From JAFALK01 sp036500605 (GTDB taxonomy: Bacteria; Pseudomonadota; Gammaproteobacteria; Burkholderiales; Burkholderiaceae_C): a stretch of 64,000 nt of DNA. The position numbers were made by a program, and so were the translations under genes. This document shows, piece after piece, positions 16,765 to 28,259 of the stretch. Every line of letters starts with the position of its first letter. The stretch's first letter is position 1. The notes under the pieces are model-generated. The model searched no databases. It worked only from the letters and a program-made list of their open reading frames with translations, and was not told the DNA's origin. Where the stretch lies: assembly GCA_036500605.1 (NCBI GenBank), contig DASYBU010000011.1, positions 62,001-126,000 of the forward strand, given 5' to 3'.

Positions 16765-17634
16765 TCAGCGGATGACGGAAGGCTTGGCGCGTTCCTTGTA
16801 GAAGGCGTCCAGGCGCGCGCCGTAGTGCTGACGCGATTCGGGCGTCATCCAGTGCTCGGTGATTTCTCTCAGCATGGCGGCACCGGCGGGCGTGCCCAGT
16901 GCGCGATCGATGCCGTGGATGGCGGCCAGGCCCCACAGAGTGCGCGGGCAGGCCACGCCGGCTGCCACCGGCGCGCTGGCGCCCGCGATCGGCTGGCTGA
17001 ACAACTGAGAACCGGGGTTGCGCGCGCGCGCCTCGGCGATCGCGACGTCATAGCCGATCGAGTAATCGGCGCGGCCGATGTCGAGCATGGGCAGGATCTT
17101 GCTGCCGAAGTCGCTGGCGGCGTAGAGCGTCACCGATTTGTTTTCAGGGCGCCGGGCCAGCAGCTTGTCGATGTAGCTGCCGTAGCTGCGGCCCTCGATC
17201 AGCGCCCCCGTCAGATGCTCGTCGGCCAGCACGCGAGCCAGTTCGATCTCGCCGGCGGCGTTGCGCGGCAGGGCGGAGAGCTTCTCGCGGCGCACGATCA
17301 ATTGCAGCGGCGGCCCCAGCAGGGTGTTGGTGAAGTAGGCGATCTTCTCGCGCTCTGGCGTGCGAACCGAGGAAGCGCTGCAGGCCTGCTCGCCATTGGC
17401 CAGCATCTGCCAGGTGCGTCGCGCATTGGCCAGCAACACCACCTGCTTGACGCCGGGCCAGTGCTCGCGCAGATAGGGCAGCAGCCAGTCGGCCGGGTTG
17501 ACGCCGTCGCTCAAGCCGGTCGTGTGCCCCGGCGCTTCGCCCAGCAACCAGGTGATGCTCTCCACGCGGGACTCCTCGGCATGCGCCTGAACGGAGGCGA
17601 ACATCAGGACAGTAAGGAGCAGGGGAGCTTTCAC
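16765..17634 (-). CDS. Periplasmic solute-binding-like protein (TIGR02285-type)
   Basis: This protein of about 289 residues has a good signal peptide if it starts at the GTG at 17634 (KAPLLLTVLMFASVQAHA then EES). An ATG start 60 bases upstream would add a leader that looks less natural. The mature part resembles type 2 periplasmic binding folds: it opens with SITWLLGEAPG and contains EREKIAYFTNTLL and LLARRPENKSV. It fits the family known as TIGR02285, a set of periplasmic proteins of unknown ligand. No ABC permease or ATPase accompanies it, so a sensing role is as likely as transport. Both neighbours appear unrelated. Confidence 0.65.
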   Translation of the reverse strand: MKAPLLLTVLMFASVQAHAEESRVESITWLLGEAPGHTTGLSDGVNPADWLLPYLREHWPGVKQVVLLANARRTWQMLANGEQACSASSVRTPEREKIAYFTNTLLGPPLQLIVRREKLSALPRNAAGEIELARVLADEHLTGALIEGRSYGSYIDKLLARRPENKSVTLYAASDFGSKILPMLDIGRADYSIGYDVAIAEARARNPGSQLFSQPIAGASAPVAAGVACPRTLWGLAAIHGIDRALGTPAGAAMLREITEHWMTPESRQHYGARLDAFYKERAKPSVIR

Positions 17635-17699
17635 GCGATCCAGGTGTGGCTGCGGCAATGCGGGCAGGAGGCCGGCCGCTAGGATAGCGCGCATCCGAC

Positions 17700-17725
17700 C
17701 GGCGTTGCATGACATCGCAACGCCG
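17700..17725. repeat. Perfect 9-bp inverted repeat in intergenic gap
   Basis: CGGCGTTGC (17700-17708) and CGGCGTTGC's complement GCAACGCCG (17717-17725) flank an 8-base loop. It lies downstream of the leftward GH13 gene and upstream of the leftward binding-protein gene. No T-run follows in either direction, so it could be a weak terminator, an mRNA stabiliser or an operator. Confidence 0.5.
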
Positions 17726-17740
17726 CAATCGGACTTTTAT

Positions 17741-19597
17741 CTAGGGCGTGACGCTCAAGATCAGCGCACCCCGCGCCGGCGCGCTCAGGCTGCGGCCCAG
17801 CGGGAAGGACTGCCCCGTCAGCACGTCGGTGCCCACGCTCCTGGCGCCCAGCATTTCCTTGAAGCGTCGGGTGTCGAGCTCGCTGGCGCTGTGGTTCTTG
17901 TTCAACACCACCATCAATTTCTCGCCACTGGCGAGGTAGCGGAAGTAGACGTACACGCCGCCCAGCGGGTCGTAGTGCATGAGCTTGCCCTCGTGCACCA
18001 CGCGGGCCGTCTTGCGCCAGTTGAAGAGGCGGCGCACGAAGTCCTGCATGGCGAGCTGATCCCGCGCGAGGCCCTGGCCCGTGAAAGCATTGACGCGGTC
18101 GCCCGCGACGCCGCCGGGCATGTCCGCGCGCACGGCGCCGTCGTCGCGCTGCACGGGGCTCTTCATCAGGATCTCGGTGCCGTACATGAACTGCGGCGTG
18201 CGCGCGGTCGTGGCCATGAAGACCAACGCGAGGCGAACGAGATCGGCGTCCTCATTCAGCGCGGAATAGATGCGGTTGGTGTCGTGGTTGCCGTCGAACA
18301 GCACCATGCGCGCGGGCTCCGGGTAGAGGCGGTCGCCGAGCATCGCTTCGTAGAGCCGACCCCAGCCGTGGCTGAAGCCCTGGCCTTCCGGCTCGACCAG
18401 CGCCGCGCGCAGCGCGCCGAACAAGGGAAAGTCCATCATCGAGGGCATGCTGGAGGCGTAACCATCGCTGTTGCGGGCGCCGTTGAGCCAATAGGACACC
18501 TGCAAGGGCAGGTCGCTCATCTCCTCGCCGACCATCGTGAAATGCGGGTACTCGTCGAGGATGGCGCGCGACCATTGCGCGAGGAAGCGCTTGTCGGAGT
18601 AGGGGTAGGTGTCCACGCGCAGGCCCGAGAGGCCGGCGTACTCGATCCACCACAGCGCGTTCTGCGTCAGGTAGCGGGCCATGTGCGGATTGCTGCCGTT
18701 GAGGTCCGGCATGCTGGGCACGAACCAGCCTTGCGTCAGGCGTTCCACGTCGCTGGGCGCCGCATAACCATCATCCTGGGCGGTGTGGCGGTGGTTGGTC
18801 TCGGTGTAGGGTTTGGCGGGGTTGATCCAGTCGGGCAGCGGCAGGTCCTTCATCCACCAGTGGCCGGAGCCGATGTGGTTGGGCACGATGTCCTGGATCA
18901 CGCCCAGGCCTTTGGCGTGCGCGGCCGCCACGAAGTCGCGGTACTGCTCGTTGCTGCCGAAGCGCGGGTCGATGCGATACAGATCGGTGGGCGAGTAGCC
19001 GTGGTACGAATACTCGGGCTGGCGGTTCTCGATCAGCGGCGTGGGCCAGAGCTGGGTGAAGCCGAGGCCGGCGATGTAGTCGAGATGCGCCGTCATGCCG
19101 GCCAGATCACCGCCGTGGCGGCCGCCCGGGTTCTTGCGGTCGGCAGGATCGCCGAGGCCGGCCACGTTGTCGTTGCTCGCATCGCCGTTGGCGAAGCGAT
19201 CGGGCACGACAAGGTAGATCGCATCGCGGCTGTTGAAACCTTGCCGTTCGGCTGAACCCGCTGTGCGCGCCTCCAGCGCATAAGCGATGCGCTCGCGCAC
19301 CTGGCTGCCTTCGAGCAGCTCGATGTCAATGGCGCCGGGCTTGGTGTCGGGCGCGATGTCGAGGTCAATGAACAGGTAGTTGGCCGAGCCCGGCGCGCTG
19401 CCGGTGATCTGCACGCCGGGCGCGTTCACCAGGCGCGGGGTGAGGGCGGCCAGGCCCTTGCCGTGCAGCATCAGTTCCAGCCGATGCTCGTGCATGCCGA
19501 CCCACCAGGACGGCGGCTCCACATGATCGACCTGGGCCTGCGCGGCCACGCTCAGAAAGGCCAGCCAAAGAGCGCTCATGGCATTCATGACTCTCAT
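17741..19597 (-). CDS. Exported GH13 cyclomaltodextrinase/neopullulanase-like enzyme
   Basis: This 618-residue protein has a signal peptide ending AAQA-QV. An N-terminal beta-sandwich at about 25-110 contains PPSWWVGMHEHRLELMLHG, typical of the N-domain of cyclomaltodextrinase/SusA-type enzymes. The GH13 barrel follows from about residue 125. Conserved regions are DIVPNH (236-241), the nucleophile Asp329 in GLRVD, the acid/base Glu358 in VGEE, and Asp439 in GNHD. The family hydrolyses maltodextrins, cyclodextrins or pullulan. It is translationally coupled (ATGA) to the upstream GH13 gene and divergent from a pullulanase, forming an exported alpha-glucan degradation cluster. Confidence 0.88.
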   Translation of the reverse strand: MRVMNAMSALWLAFLSVAAQAQVDHVEPPSWWVGMHEHRLELMLHGKGLAALTPRLVNAPGVQITGSAPGSANYLFIDLDIAPDTKPGAIDIELLEGSQVRERIAYALEARTAGSAERQGFNSRDAIYLVVPDRFANGDASNDNVAGLGDPADRKNPGGRHGGDLAGMTAHLDYIAGLGFTQLWPTPLIENRQPEYSYHGYSPTDLYRIDPRFGSNEQYRDFVAAAHAKGLGVIQDIVPNHIGSGHWWMKDLPLPDWINPAKPYTETNHRHTAQDDGYAAPSDVERLTQGWFVPSMPDLNGSNPHMARYLTQNALWWIEYAGLSGLRVDTYPYSDKRFLAQWSRAILDEYPHFTMVGEEMSDLPLQVSYWLNGARNSDGYASSMPSMMDFPLFGALRAALVEPEGQGFSHGWGRLYEAMLGDRLYPEPARMVLFDGNHDTNRIYSALNEDADLVRLALVFMATTARTPQFMYGTEILMKSPVQRDDGAVRADMPGGVAGDRVNAFTGQGLARDQLAMQDFVRRLFNWRKTARVVHEGKLMHYDPLGGVYVYFRYLASGEKLMVVLNKNHSASELDTRRFKEMLGARSVGTDVLTGQSFPLGRSLSAPARGALILSVTP

Positions 19598-21162
19598 GGC
19601 GCGCCTCCGTCTGCGCTCAAGACCTGCACCGACAGCGGCGCGAGCTTGACGCGCTTGTGCGCAGTGCCGGCGCTCGGATAGAGCGAGCGCAGATTCGCCT
19701 GCCTGGGCAAGCCGTCAATCGAAACATCCACAGCCTTGTCTCCATAGTTGATCAGCACGATGCTGAGCTCCTGCCCGAGGCGGCGGCGGAAACTCAGCAC
19801 CTGGCCCTTCGCCTTTGGCGCTTCATAGCTGCCCTGAGCGATCGAAGCGCGCGTGTTGCGCAGCTTCAGCATCGCCTTGTAGAAGTTCAGCATCGAGGCC
19901 GGCTTGTTGCGCTCGACATCGGGGTTATGTGTAGCGCCGTTCGGCGAAAGCGGCCGGAACGGCTGGCCCGCGCTGAAGCCCTGGCCTTGCGGGCCCCAGC
20001 TCATCGGCGAGCGGATCGGGCCATCGCCTTCGCTGTTCAGCACGCCGGCCTGGCCGATCTCCTCGCCGTAGTAGATGAAGGGCGTGCCGGGCATCAGCAG
20101 GTAGGTGGCGGCGGCGAGCTTCATGCGCGCCTCGTTGCCTTGCAGCTGGTCCCACACGCGCTGGCCGGCGAAGAGGTCGTGGTTGGTGAGCATTGTGGCC
20201 ATGCTGAGCGGCGCCTTCACGAAATACTCGCTGATCTTTTGCACCGCTTCGGCCTGGCCGCGCGCGGCCTTGATCACTTCGTATTGCAGGCCGAAGGCAA
20301 AGGAGCTGCCGCAGACCTCGGGCTTGCCGTAAGCGATCGGGTCGGCCGTGGCTTCGCACACCACGTGGCGCTGCGGGTAGGACTTGATCAGCTCCTGCAC
20401 CTGATGGGTGAGTGCGCGGCTTTCGGGCTGGTCGTTCCACTCTTTGGCGCCGTTCTCGATCAGGTGGGGCACGGCGTCGAGCCGGAAGCCGTCGAGGCCG
20501 CGGTTGAGCCAGAAGCGCAGGCTCGAGAAATGGTATTCAACCGTCACCGGGTTGCGCAGATTGAAGTCGGGCATCTGGCCGCCGAAGGTGCCGTAGTAGC
20601 TGCCGGTGGGGGTGGCCGTCCAGGGGTTGTGGCCCCAGATCTCCCAGCCCAGCGGCGCCTGGTCTTGCCAGACGTACCAGTCGCGATACGGCGAGTCGGG
20701 GCCCTTGAGCGCGCTCTGGAACAGTGGCGATTCCAGCGAGCCGTGGTTGAGCACGTAGTCGATGATCACACCGATGCCGCGCGCGTGGGCGGCCTTGATC
20801 AGCGCGTCGAAGTCTTCGAGCGTGCCGTAGGCGGGCTCGATGCTGCGGTAGTCGAGCGTGGCATAACCGTGATCATGATCGGAGCTGGCGGTGATCGGCA
20901 TCAGCCAGAGGCCCTTGACGCCGAGCTCTTGCAGATAGTCCAGATGCTGGGTCAGGCCGCGCAGATCGCCGATGCCGTCGCCATTGCTGTCCTGGTAGGC
21001 GCGCACGAAGATTTCCATGAAGGCGCCGTGCTCCCAGCCGGCTTGGAGCGCGCTGGGCGAGGCTTGCGCCGGCACTGGCGTGAGATCGACGGGCGCGGCG
21101 GCGCAGGGCAGGGCTGCAAGTGCGGCAAGTGCTGCACAGAGGGTGAGAAGTCGAAGCATCAT
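19594..21162 (-). CDS. Exported GH13 alpha-amylase/alpha-glucosidase-family enzyme
   Basis: This protein of about 522 residues has a signal peptide (hydrophobic residues 3-19, cleavage near CAA-AP). The GH13 landmarks include the calcium-loop motif DSNGDGIGDL (58-67), DYVLNH (135-140), nucleophile Asp229 in GFRLD, Glu270 in VVCEA and Asp329 in LTNHD. The YYGEEIGQAG segment and a C-terminal beta domain (about 440-520) complete the fold. The sequence lies nearest the oligo-1,6-glucosidase/alpha-amylase subgroups, and exact specificity is not determined. The start at 21162 (or the next codon) excludes an N-terminal extension that lacks a signal. Its stop overlaps the next GH13 gene start. Confidence 0.87.
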   Translation of the reverse strand: MMLRLLTLCAALAALAALPCAAAPVDLTPVPAQASPSALQAGWEHGAFMEIFVRAYQDSNGDGIGDLRGLTQHLDYLQELGVKGLWLMPITASSDHDHGYATLDYRSIEPAYGTLEDFDALIKAAHARGIGVIIDYVLNHGSLESPLFQSALKGPDSPYRDWYVWQDQAPLGWEIWGHNPWTATPTGSYYGTFGGQMPDFNLRNPVTVEYHFSSLRFWLNRGLDGFRLDAVPHLIENGAKEWNDQPESRALTHQVQELIKSYPQRHVVCEATADPIAYGKPEVCGSSFAFGLQYEVIKAARGQAEAVQKISEYFVKAPLSMATMLTNHDLFAGQRVWDQLQGNEARMKLAAATYLLMPGTPFIYYGEEIGQAGVLNSEGDGPIRSPMSWGPQGQGFSAGQPFRPLSPNGATHNPDVERNKPASMLNFYKAMLKLRNTRASIAQGSYEAPKAKGQVLSFRRRLGQELSIVLINYGDKAVDVSIDGLPRQANLRSLYPSAGTAHKRVKLAPLSVQVLSADGGAP

Positions 21163-21225
21163 GGTGTGATCGGGTAGGCCCGCCGCGATTGTGCAGGCAC
21201 GCTCACACCCTCGGGCTTTAAAAAA

Positions 21226-21326
21226 TGTAGCCAAATTACGTCTCCGTCGATTTTGTTTTTCGTGAGCATAGAGGCTTGTCAGGGTAAAGTGAATTGGGAA
21301 TTGGCGGATATTTGTAGTTTTGCTAC
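21226..21326. promoter_or_regulatory. Two TGTAG-N5-YTAC sites between divergent glucan genes
   Basis: The 187-bp gap between the GH13 pair (leftward) and pullulanase (rightward) contains two similar near-palindromes: TGTAG-CCAAA-TTAC at 21226-21239 and TGTAG-TTTTG-CTAC at 21313-21326. Both have a five-base spacer, and the second has perfect GTAG/CTAC arms. One lies nearer each gene start, as expected for operators of a shared maltodextrin-type regulator. No regulator gene is in the window. This is a candidate by pattern only. Confidence 0.5.
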
Positions 21327-21349
21327 TTACGAGAATTCAGGAGACAGCG

Positions 21350-24058
<2,709 letters not shown>

Positions 24059-24069
24059 ACGCCAGGGCC

Positions 24070-24624
24070 TCAGAGACTGGGCCAGCGCTGCGGATCGATG
24101 TCCAGCCGCGTGTACCAGTCTGAGGGCAGGGTACCGGCCCAGGTGAGGTTGTGATGCGGCGTGAGCCGCTTCTTGGCGAAGGTCATGCGCGCGTCGGCCA
24201 GCGAGAGCAGGGCGCGTGCGCTCCAGTTCTTGTCGGCGGGGCTTGTGGCGACGCCGAGGGTGACCGTTAGCGGCGATTGCGAAGGCACGCCGGCCAGGCC
24301 CTGCGCCACGGCCTCGCGCAGCTGATCGGCCTGTGCCTGCGCGGCTGCAATGTCGGCGCCGGGCAGCACGGCAAAGAATTCATCACCGCCCAGATGCACA
24401 AGCGCCGTGCCGGCCGGCAACGAGGTTTTGAGCAGGCCCACCAATTGCTGCAGCACAGCATTCGCGGCCGCATCGCCCGCGCTGTCCTGGTAGGGCTTGA
24501 AGTGATCGACATCCAGCGTCAAGACCGCCAGGCCTTGGGAGGCCGCGAGAGCTGCGGCAGCCGCGCTGTCGAGAGCCTGCAGACCGCTGTCGCGCGCCTG
24601 GGTGCCGGGAAGTGTTTCGGGCAT
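24070..24624 (-). CDS. Small stand-alone GGDEF protein (putative diguanylate cyclase)
   Basis: The 184-residue protein is essentially one GGDEF domain with about 30 extra N-terminal residues. Metal-binding TLDVDHFK lies at 36-43 and the active-site GGDEF is intact at 79-83. It has no signal peptide, membrane segment or sensory domain. The RxxD inhibitory site that normally lies five residues before GGDEF is absent, so product inhibition at that site is not expected. It should make c-di-GMP in the cytosol if active. It converges with the pullulanase gene, and its last residues end 12 bp from that gene. The c-di-GMP-binding MshE in the same window is a possible target, but no direct link is shown. 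Confidence 0.8.
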   Translation of the reverse strand: MPETLPGTQARDSGLQALDSAAAAALAASQGLAVLTLDVDHFKPYQDSAGDAAANAVLQQLVGLLKTSLPAGTALVHLGGDEFFAVLPGADIAAAQAQADQLREAVAQGLAGVPSQSPLTVTLGVATSPADKNWSARALLSLADARMTFAKKRLTPHHNLTWAGTLPSDWYTRLDIDPQRWPSL

Positions 24625-24793
24625 GCTTGTCTCCTGCTGATATGTGGCTTGATGCTATGCAGCGCCGGGCCGGGCTCGGATGCTCCAATACCCTTGCGCG
24701 TAGCTTTCCACGAAGGGTGGGGTGACCATCGGCACAGAGGCTGCGATAAGCGTAGCATTTGCGGAGGGGCCGTTGAGTGAATGGAGGTGTCCC

Positions 24794-26008
24794 ATGGCAA
24801 GACTCTTGAAACCCATGAAATTTGCTCTGCTCTCGATCTTGCTGGCCTTGGCCGGATGTGCGGTCCAGCCGCCTTTGCTGGTCGATCCGAAAACCCTGCT
24901 GCACGACGATCACTTCGGCCCGCCGAGTGAACCGATTGCCACGGCCGACCAGGTGTTTGCGGTCAGCCCCGCCATGCGGTCCTTCCTGTATGGGAACTCC
25001 GACTTTCTGCGCCTGAGTCGTGGCGAAGGGCCGCGCCAGGCCTTGCTGGATGCCTTGTACTCCCGCAGGCTGCTCAAGCTGGAATATGAGGCGAGCATGA
25101 CGCGCAACGCCTCGGAAGCCTTCGACGCGCGCAGCGGCAACTGTCTCTCGCTCGTCATCATGACGGCGGCATTCGCACGTGAACTGGGCCTGCCTGTGCG
25201 CCTTCAAAGCGTGCTGCTTGATGAGTCCTGGAGCCGCAGCGGCGACCTGTTCTTTGTGGCGGGCCATGTCAACTTGAGTCTGGGCACCGGCAGCCTGATG
25301 AACAACGTGCGCACGTTCAGCCTTGAGCCCGACATGATGACGGTGGACTTCGTGCCAGCCGATGAGCTGAAGGGCCAGCGTTCGGTCGTCATCGACGAAC
25401 CCACAGTCGTGGCGATGTACATGAACAACCGCGCGGCTGAGATGCTCAACGACGGACGTGTGCAAGACGCCTATTGGTGGGCCCGCTCCGCGATGCTGGC
25501 GCAGCCGCGCTACTTTGCGAGCTACAACACGCTCGCCGTGATCTATCGCCGCCACGGCGAGAGCGTCGCGGCAGAGACCGCTTTGCGAGAGGTTCTGGTG
25601 CGCGAGCCGGCCAACCAGCAGGCGCTTTCGAACCTGACGCTGGTGTTGCGCGATCAGGGCCGTTTCGCCGAAGCGGACACGACGCTGGCGCGACTGCGCG
25701 AGCTGCAGCCGTATCCGCCGTTCTTCTACTTTGACCGCGGCGTAGCGGCCATGAAGCGCGGCGAATATCAGGCCGCACGCGATGATTTCCAGAAAGAGAT
25801 TGATCGCTCGGCCTACTACCACGAGTTCCATTTCTGGATCGCGCTGGCCGACTATGGCCTCGGTGACTTCAACGATGCGCGCAAGCACATGACCTTGGCG
25901 ATGGAGAACAGCACGACGACCAAGGAGCACAACGTCTACGCTGCCAAGCTGAGCTGGCTGGAGGCTCACAAGCCAGCCAAGTCAAACCTGCAGAACACGC
26001 ATTGGTAG
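24794..26008 (+). CDS. Lipoprotein with transglutaminase-like and TPR domains
   Basis: This 404-residue protein has a lipobox LALAGC with lipidated Cys22 after a basic/hydrophobic signal. A region at about 80-180 looks like a transglutaminase-like fold, with Cys117 in RSGNCLSLVIM and a following His in GHVNLSLG. Residues about 225-400 form tandem TPR-like helical repeats, including AMLAQPRYFASYNTLAVIY and YFDRGVAAMKRGEYQAARD. GGAGG at 24783-24787 supports this start. Proteins of this design are common in Burkholderiales but lack a known function. A periplasmic scaffold or peptidase-like role is an inference. No operon partner is evident. Confidence 0.72.
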   Translation: MARLLKPMKFALLSILLALAGCAVQPPLLVDPKTLLHDDHFGPPSEPIATADQVFAVSPAMRSFLYGNSDFLRLSRGEGPRQALLDALYSRRLLKLEYEASMTRNASEAFDARSGNCLSLVIMTAAFARELGLPVRLQSVLLDESWSRSGDLFFVAGHVNLSLGTGSLMNNVRTFSLEPDMMTVDFVPADELKGQRSVVIDEPTVVAMYMNNRAAEMLNDGRVQDAYWWARSAMLAQPRYFASYNTLAVIYRRHGESVAAETALREVLVREPANQQALSNLTLVLRDQGRFAEADTTLARLRELQPYPPFFYFDRGVAAMKRGEYQAARDDFQKEIDRSAYYHEFHFWIALADYGLGDFNDARKHMTLAMENSTTTKEHNVYAAKLSWLEAHKPAKSNLQNTHW

Positions 26009-26015
26009 CAGTGCC

Positions 26016-26345
26016 TCAGTGAGGCAGCGGCGGCAGTCCATGCCGCGCACGAGCACGCGCGCAGGCCTCGTCGCCGAGGCCGACCGGCGCGCGCAAGCCG
26101 AACTCGCGGCACGGTGCCGGGCGCCACTCATAGATGCCGCAGCTGGCCTTCTCGCCGATCGTGCCCACGAGGGCCGCGCAGCGCGGCTTGAGGTGATCGG
26201 TGCCGCGCATGCGGGCCAGCGTTGCGTTCAATTCGACGGTCAGGCCATCGGGCACGCAGCCGCCTTCTGATTGCAGCTCCTCGCGCGCAAAGTCCACACG
26301 AAAAGAGGCACAACAGGCGCCGCATGAAATGCAGGGATTAGACAT
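26016..26345 (-). CDS. YkgJ-family cysteine-cluster protein
   Basis: The 109-residue protein carries nine Cys in the pattern typical of the YkgJ/CxxCxxCC family (PF03692): C5, C8, C11, C12, C30, C56, C69, C79 and C95. The segment CGIYEWRPAPCREFG is characteristic. The family is thought to bind zinc or an iron-sulfur centre, but its role is not established. It is divergent from the copper chaperone gene with only 15 bases between starts, so their promoters must overlap neighbouring coding DNA. Confidence 0.85.
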   Translation of the reverse strand: MSNPCISCGACCASFRVDFAREELQSEGGCVPDGLTVELNATLARMRGTDHLKPRCAALVGTIGEKASCGIYEWRPAPCREFGLRAPVGLGDEACARARARHGLPPLPH

Positions 26346-26360
26346 GGCTACAGTCTACGC

Positions 26361-26804
26361 ATGAACCTCAAGAAATTCACTTGGCTGGCCCTCGGCGTTT
26401 CAATGTCCGCGCTGGCTTTCAACGCTTGCGCACAAGTGACCGTCGAACAAGCCTGGGCCCGCGCCACGGTGCCGCAGCAAAAGGTCACCGGCGCCTATCT
26501 CCGCGTGAAATCGGCGCACGACAGCCGCCTGATTGAAGTGCGCTCCACCCTGGCCGGCGCCGTGCAGATGCACGAGATGGCCATGGTCGGGGACGTCATG
26601 AAGATGCGTGAGCTCGACGCCGTCAAGCTGCCCGCCGGGCAATGGGTGGAATTCAAGCCGGGCGGCTATCACCTGATGCTGATGGACCTGAAGAAGCCCA
26701 TCGCTGCGGGTGACAAGATCCCGCTGACGCTCGTCGTCGAAGGCGCAGACAAGAAGCGCCAGACCGTGGAAGTGCAGGCCGAGGCGCGCGCTCTCGGACA
26801 GTAG
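26361..26804 (+). CDS. Periplasmic copper chaperone PCu(A)C
   Basis: This 147-residue protein has a signal peptide (about 1-24, NACA-QV). The copper site follows the family pattern exactly: H71-X10-M82-X21-H104-X-M106. PCu(A)C proteins deliver Cu(I) to the CuA centre of cytochrome c oxidase, usually together with a Sco protein. No Sco or oxidase gene is nearby. A converging kinase-fusion gene ends 12 bases after its stop. Confidence 0.92.
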   Translation: MNLKKFTWLALGVSMSALAFNACAQVTVEQAWARATVPQQKVTGAYLRVKSAHDSRLIEVRSTLAGAVQMHEMAMVGDVMKMRELDAVKLPAGQWVEFKPGGYHLMLMDLKKPIAAGDKIPLTLVVEGADKKRQTVEVQAEARALGQ

Positions 26805-26816
26805 TGCCGTTTCCGT

Positions 26817-28259
26817 TCAGACCTTCTTGACGCGCACCACGGTCACCGAGCATTCGGCCTGCGCCAGCACCTGCGAGGTGACGCTGCCCAGCGGATGCGG
26901 GGAAGACGAGGTGCCGCGTGCGCCCATGATGATGTGATCGGCACCGCTGCGGGCCGCGAAATCGAGCAGCGCGTCGGCGGCATCGGGCGCTTCGAGCACG
27001 TGGAAGGTCAGCCGGCTGTCTTCGAGCTGCAGCATCTGCGCCAGCGGCCGGGCCCAATGCCTGAGCGCAACGAGCTGCTTCACATGCTTGCTCTGGCCTT
27101 TGCTGTCGGTCAGCTCGTCCATACCGAGGCGCGCCGTCTTGAGCACATCCACGCAGGCCAGCCGAGCGCCGGGCGAGGTCAGCACGGCGCGGCGCGCGGC
27201 GTCGAGCATCTGCTCGAGCAGGGCCGGGCTCGCGTTCTCGAAATCGATCGCGACCATCGTGATCGGGCTGCGGGCCAGTTGTTCGGTGGCGGGCGCAGTG
27301 CGCGGCTCGGCGCCCAGCGAGTTGAACCATCGGCGCATCTGGCTCAGGCCGCCGCGCGTCTTCAGCTTGTTGGCGCGCGCGGTCAGTTGCACGCCCAACG
27401 GTTGGCGTAGATCGAGCGCCAGTTGCGCAGCACTCGGGTGACGACGCTCGGGATCGACTTCGAGGCAGCGCAGGATGATTTCCTGCATCCAGGGCGGAAT
27501 GGCCGGGTTGTGCACGCGCGGCGGGATCGGCTCGGTGTAGAGCCGCTGGCGCAGGCCGCGCACCGAATCGGGCGCGCCGAAGGGGCGCTGGCCGGTGGAC
27601 AGGTGATAGAGCATCACGCCGAGCGCGAACAGATCGCTGCGCGGATCGTTGCGCACGAACTGAACCTGCTCGGGCGACATGTAGGGCCCTGTGCCCATCG
27701 GCAGCGTGAACTCTTCTTCGAGCAGGTCGGGCAGATGCTCATGACGCGAGAGGCCGAAGTCGACCAGCACGGCCGTGCCATCGGGCCGGAACATGATGTT
27801 GCTGGGCTTCACGTCGAGATGGATCACATGCTGGCGGTGCAGCGCATGCAAGGCCAGCGCGACGCGCACGCCGATGTCGACCACATCATCGAGCGGCAGC
27901 GGGGCCTCGTCGAGGCGCGGGCGCAGTGAGAAGCCGGGAACGGCTTCCATGACGATGTAGGCCTGGCGCGTCCAGTCGCCGCGTGCCACGAAGCGCGGCA
28001 CATGCGGGCCGCTCAGCGAAGGCATCAGCATCTGCTCGACCTCGAAGCCGACGATGGTGGCCGGGTCTTCGCCGCCCTTGATGCGCGGCACCTTCATGAT
28101 CAGCGGGAAGTCCTCGCCTTCGAGCGGTTCTTCGCGCGTGACCGACCAGAGATTGGCCATGCCGCCCTGGTGCAGGCGCGCGATGAGCCGAAAGCCGTCC
28201 AGGACCAGACCCGGCGTGAGCGCCGTGTTCAGCGGCCCCAGCGTGCTGTCGGCGCTCAT
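26817..28259 (-). CDS. Serine/threonine protein kinase fused to universal stress domain
   Basis: This 480-residue soluble protein has an N-terminal Hanks-type kinase domain (about 20-295). It contains a Gly-rich loop HQGGMANLW, Lys56, a catalytic loop HLDVKPSNIM (Asp149; Leu replaces the usual Arg of HRD), DFG at 167-169 and an APE-like MSPEQ. After a linker, residues about 330-480 form a UspA-type domain ending GADHIIMGARGTSS and LGSV, close to the ATP-binding G-2x-G-9x-G(S/T) pattern but one residue shorter. Kinase-Usp fusions occur in several proteobacteria, with unknown targets. It overlaps the upstream metallophosphoesterase gene (TGATG), suggesting joint expression. Confidence 0.88.
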   Translation of the reverse strand: MSADSTLGPLNTALTPGLVLDGFRLIARLHQGGMANLWSVTREEPLEGEDFPLIMKVPRIKGGEDPATIVGFEVEQMLMPSLSGPHVPRFVARGDWTRQAYIVMEAVPGFSLRPRLDEAPLPLDDVVDIGVRVALALHALHRQHVIHLDVKPSNIMFRPDGTAVLVDFGLSRHEHLPDLLEEEFTLPMGTGPYMSPEQVQFVRNDPRSDLFALGVMLYHLSTGQRPFGAPDSVRGLRQRLYTEPIPPRVHNPAIPPWMQEIILRCLEVDPERRHPSAAQLALDLRQPLGVQLTARANKLKTRGGLSQMRRWFNSLGAEPRTAPATEQLARSPITMVAIDFENASPALLEQMLDAARRAVLTSPGARLACVDVLKTARLGMDELTDSKGQSKHVKQLVALRHWARPLAQMLQLEDSRLTFHVLEAPDAADALLDFAARSGADHIIMGARGTSSSPHPLGSVTSQVLAQAECSVTVVRVKKV

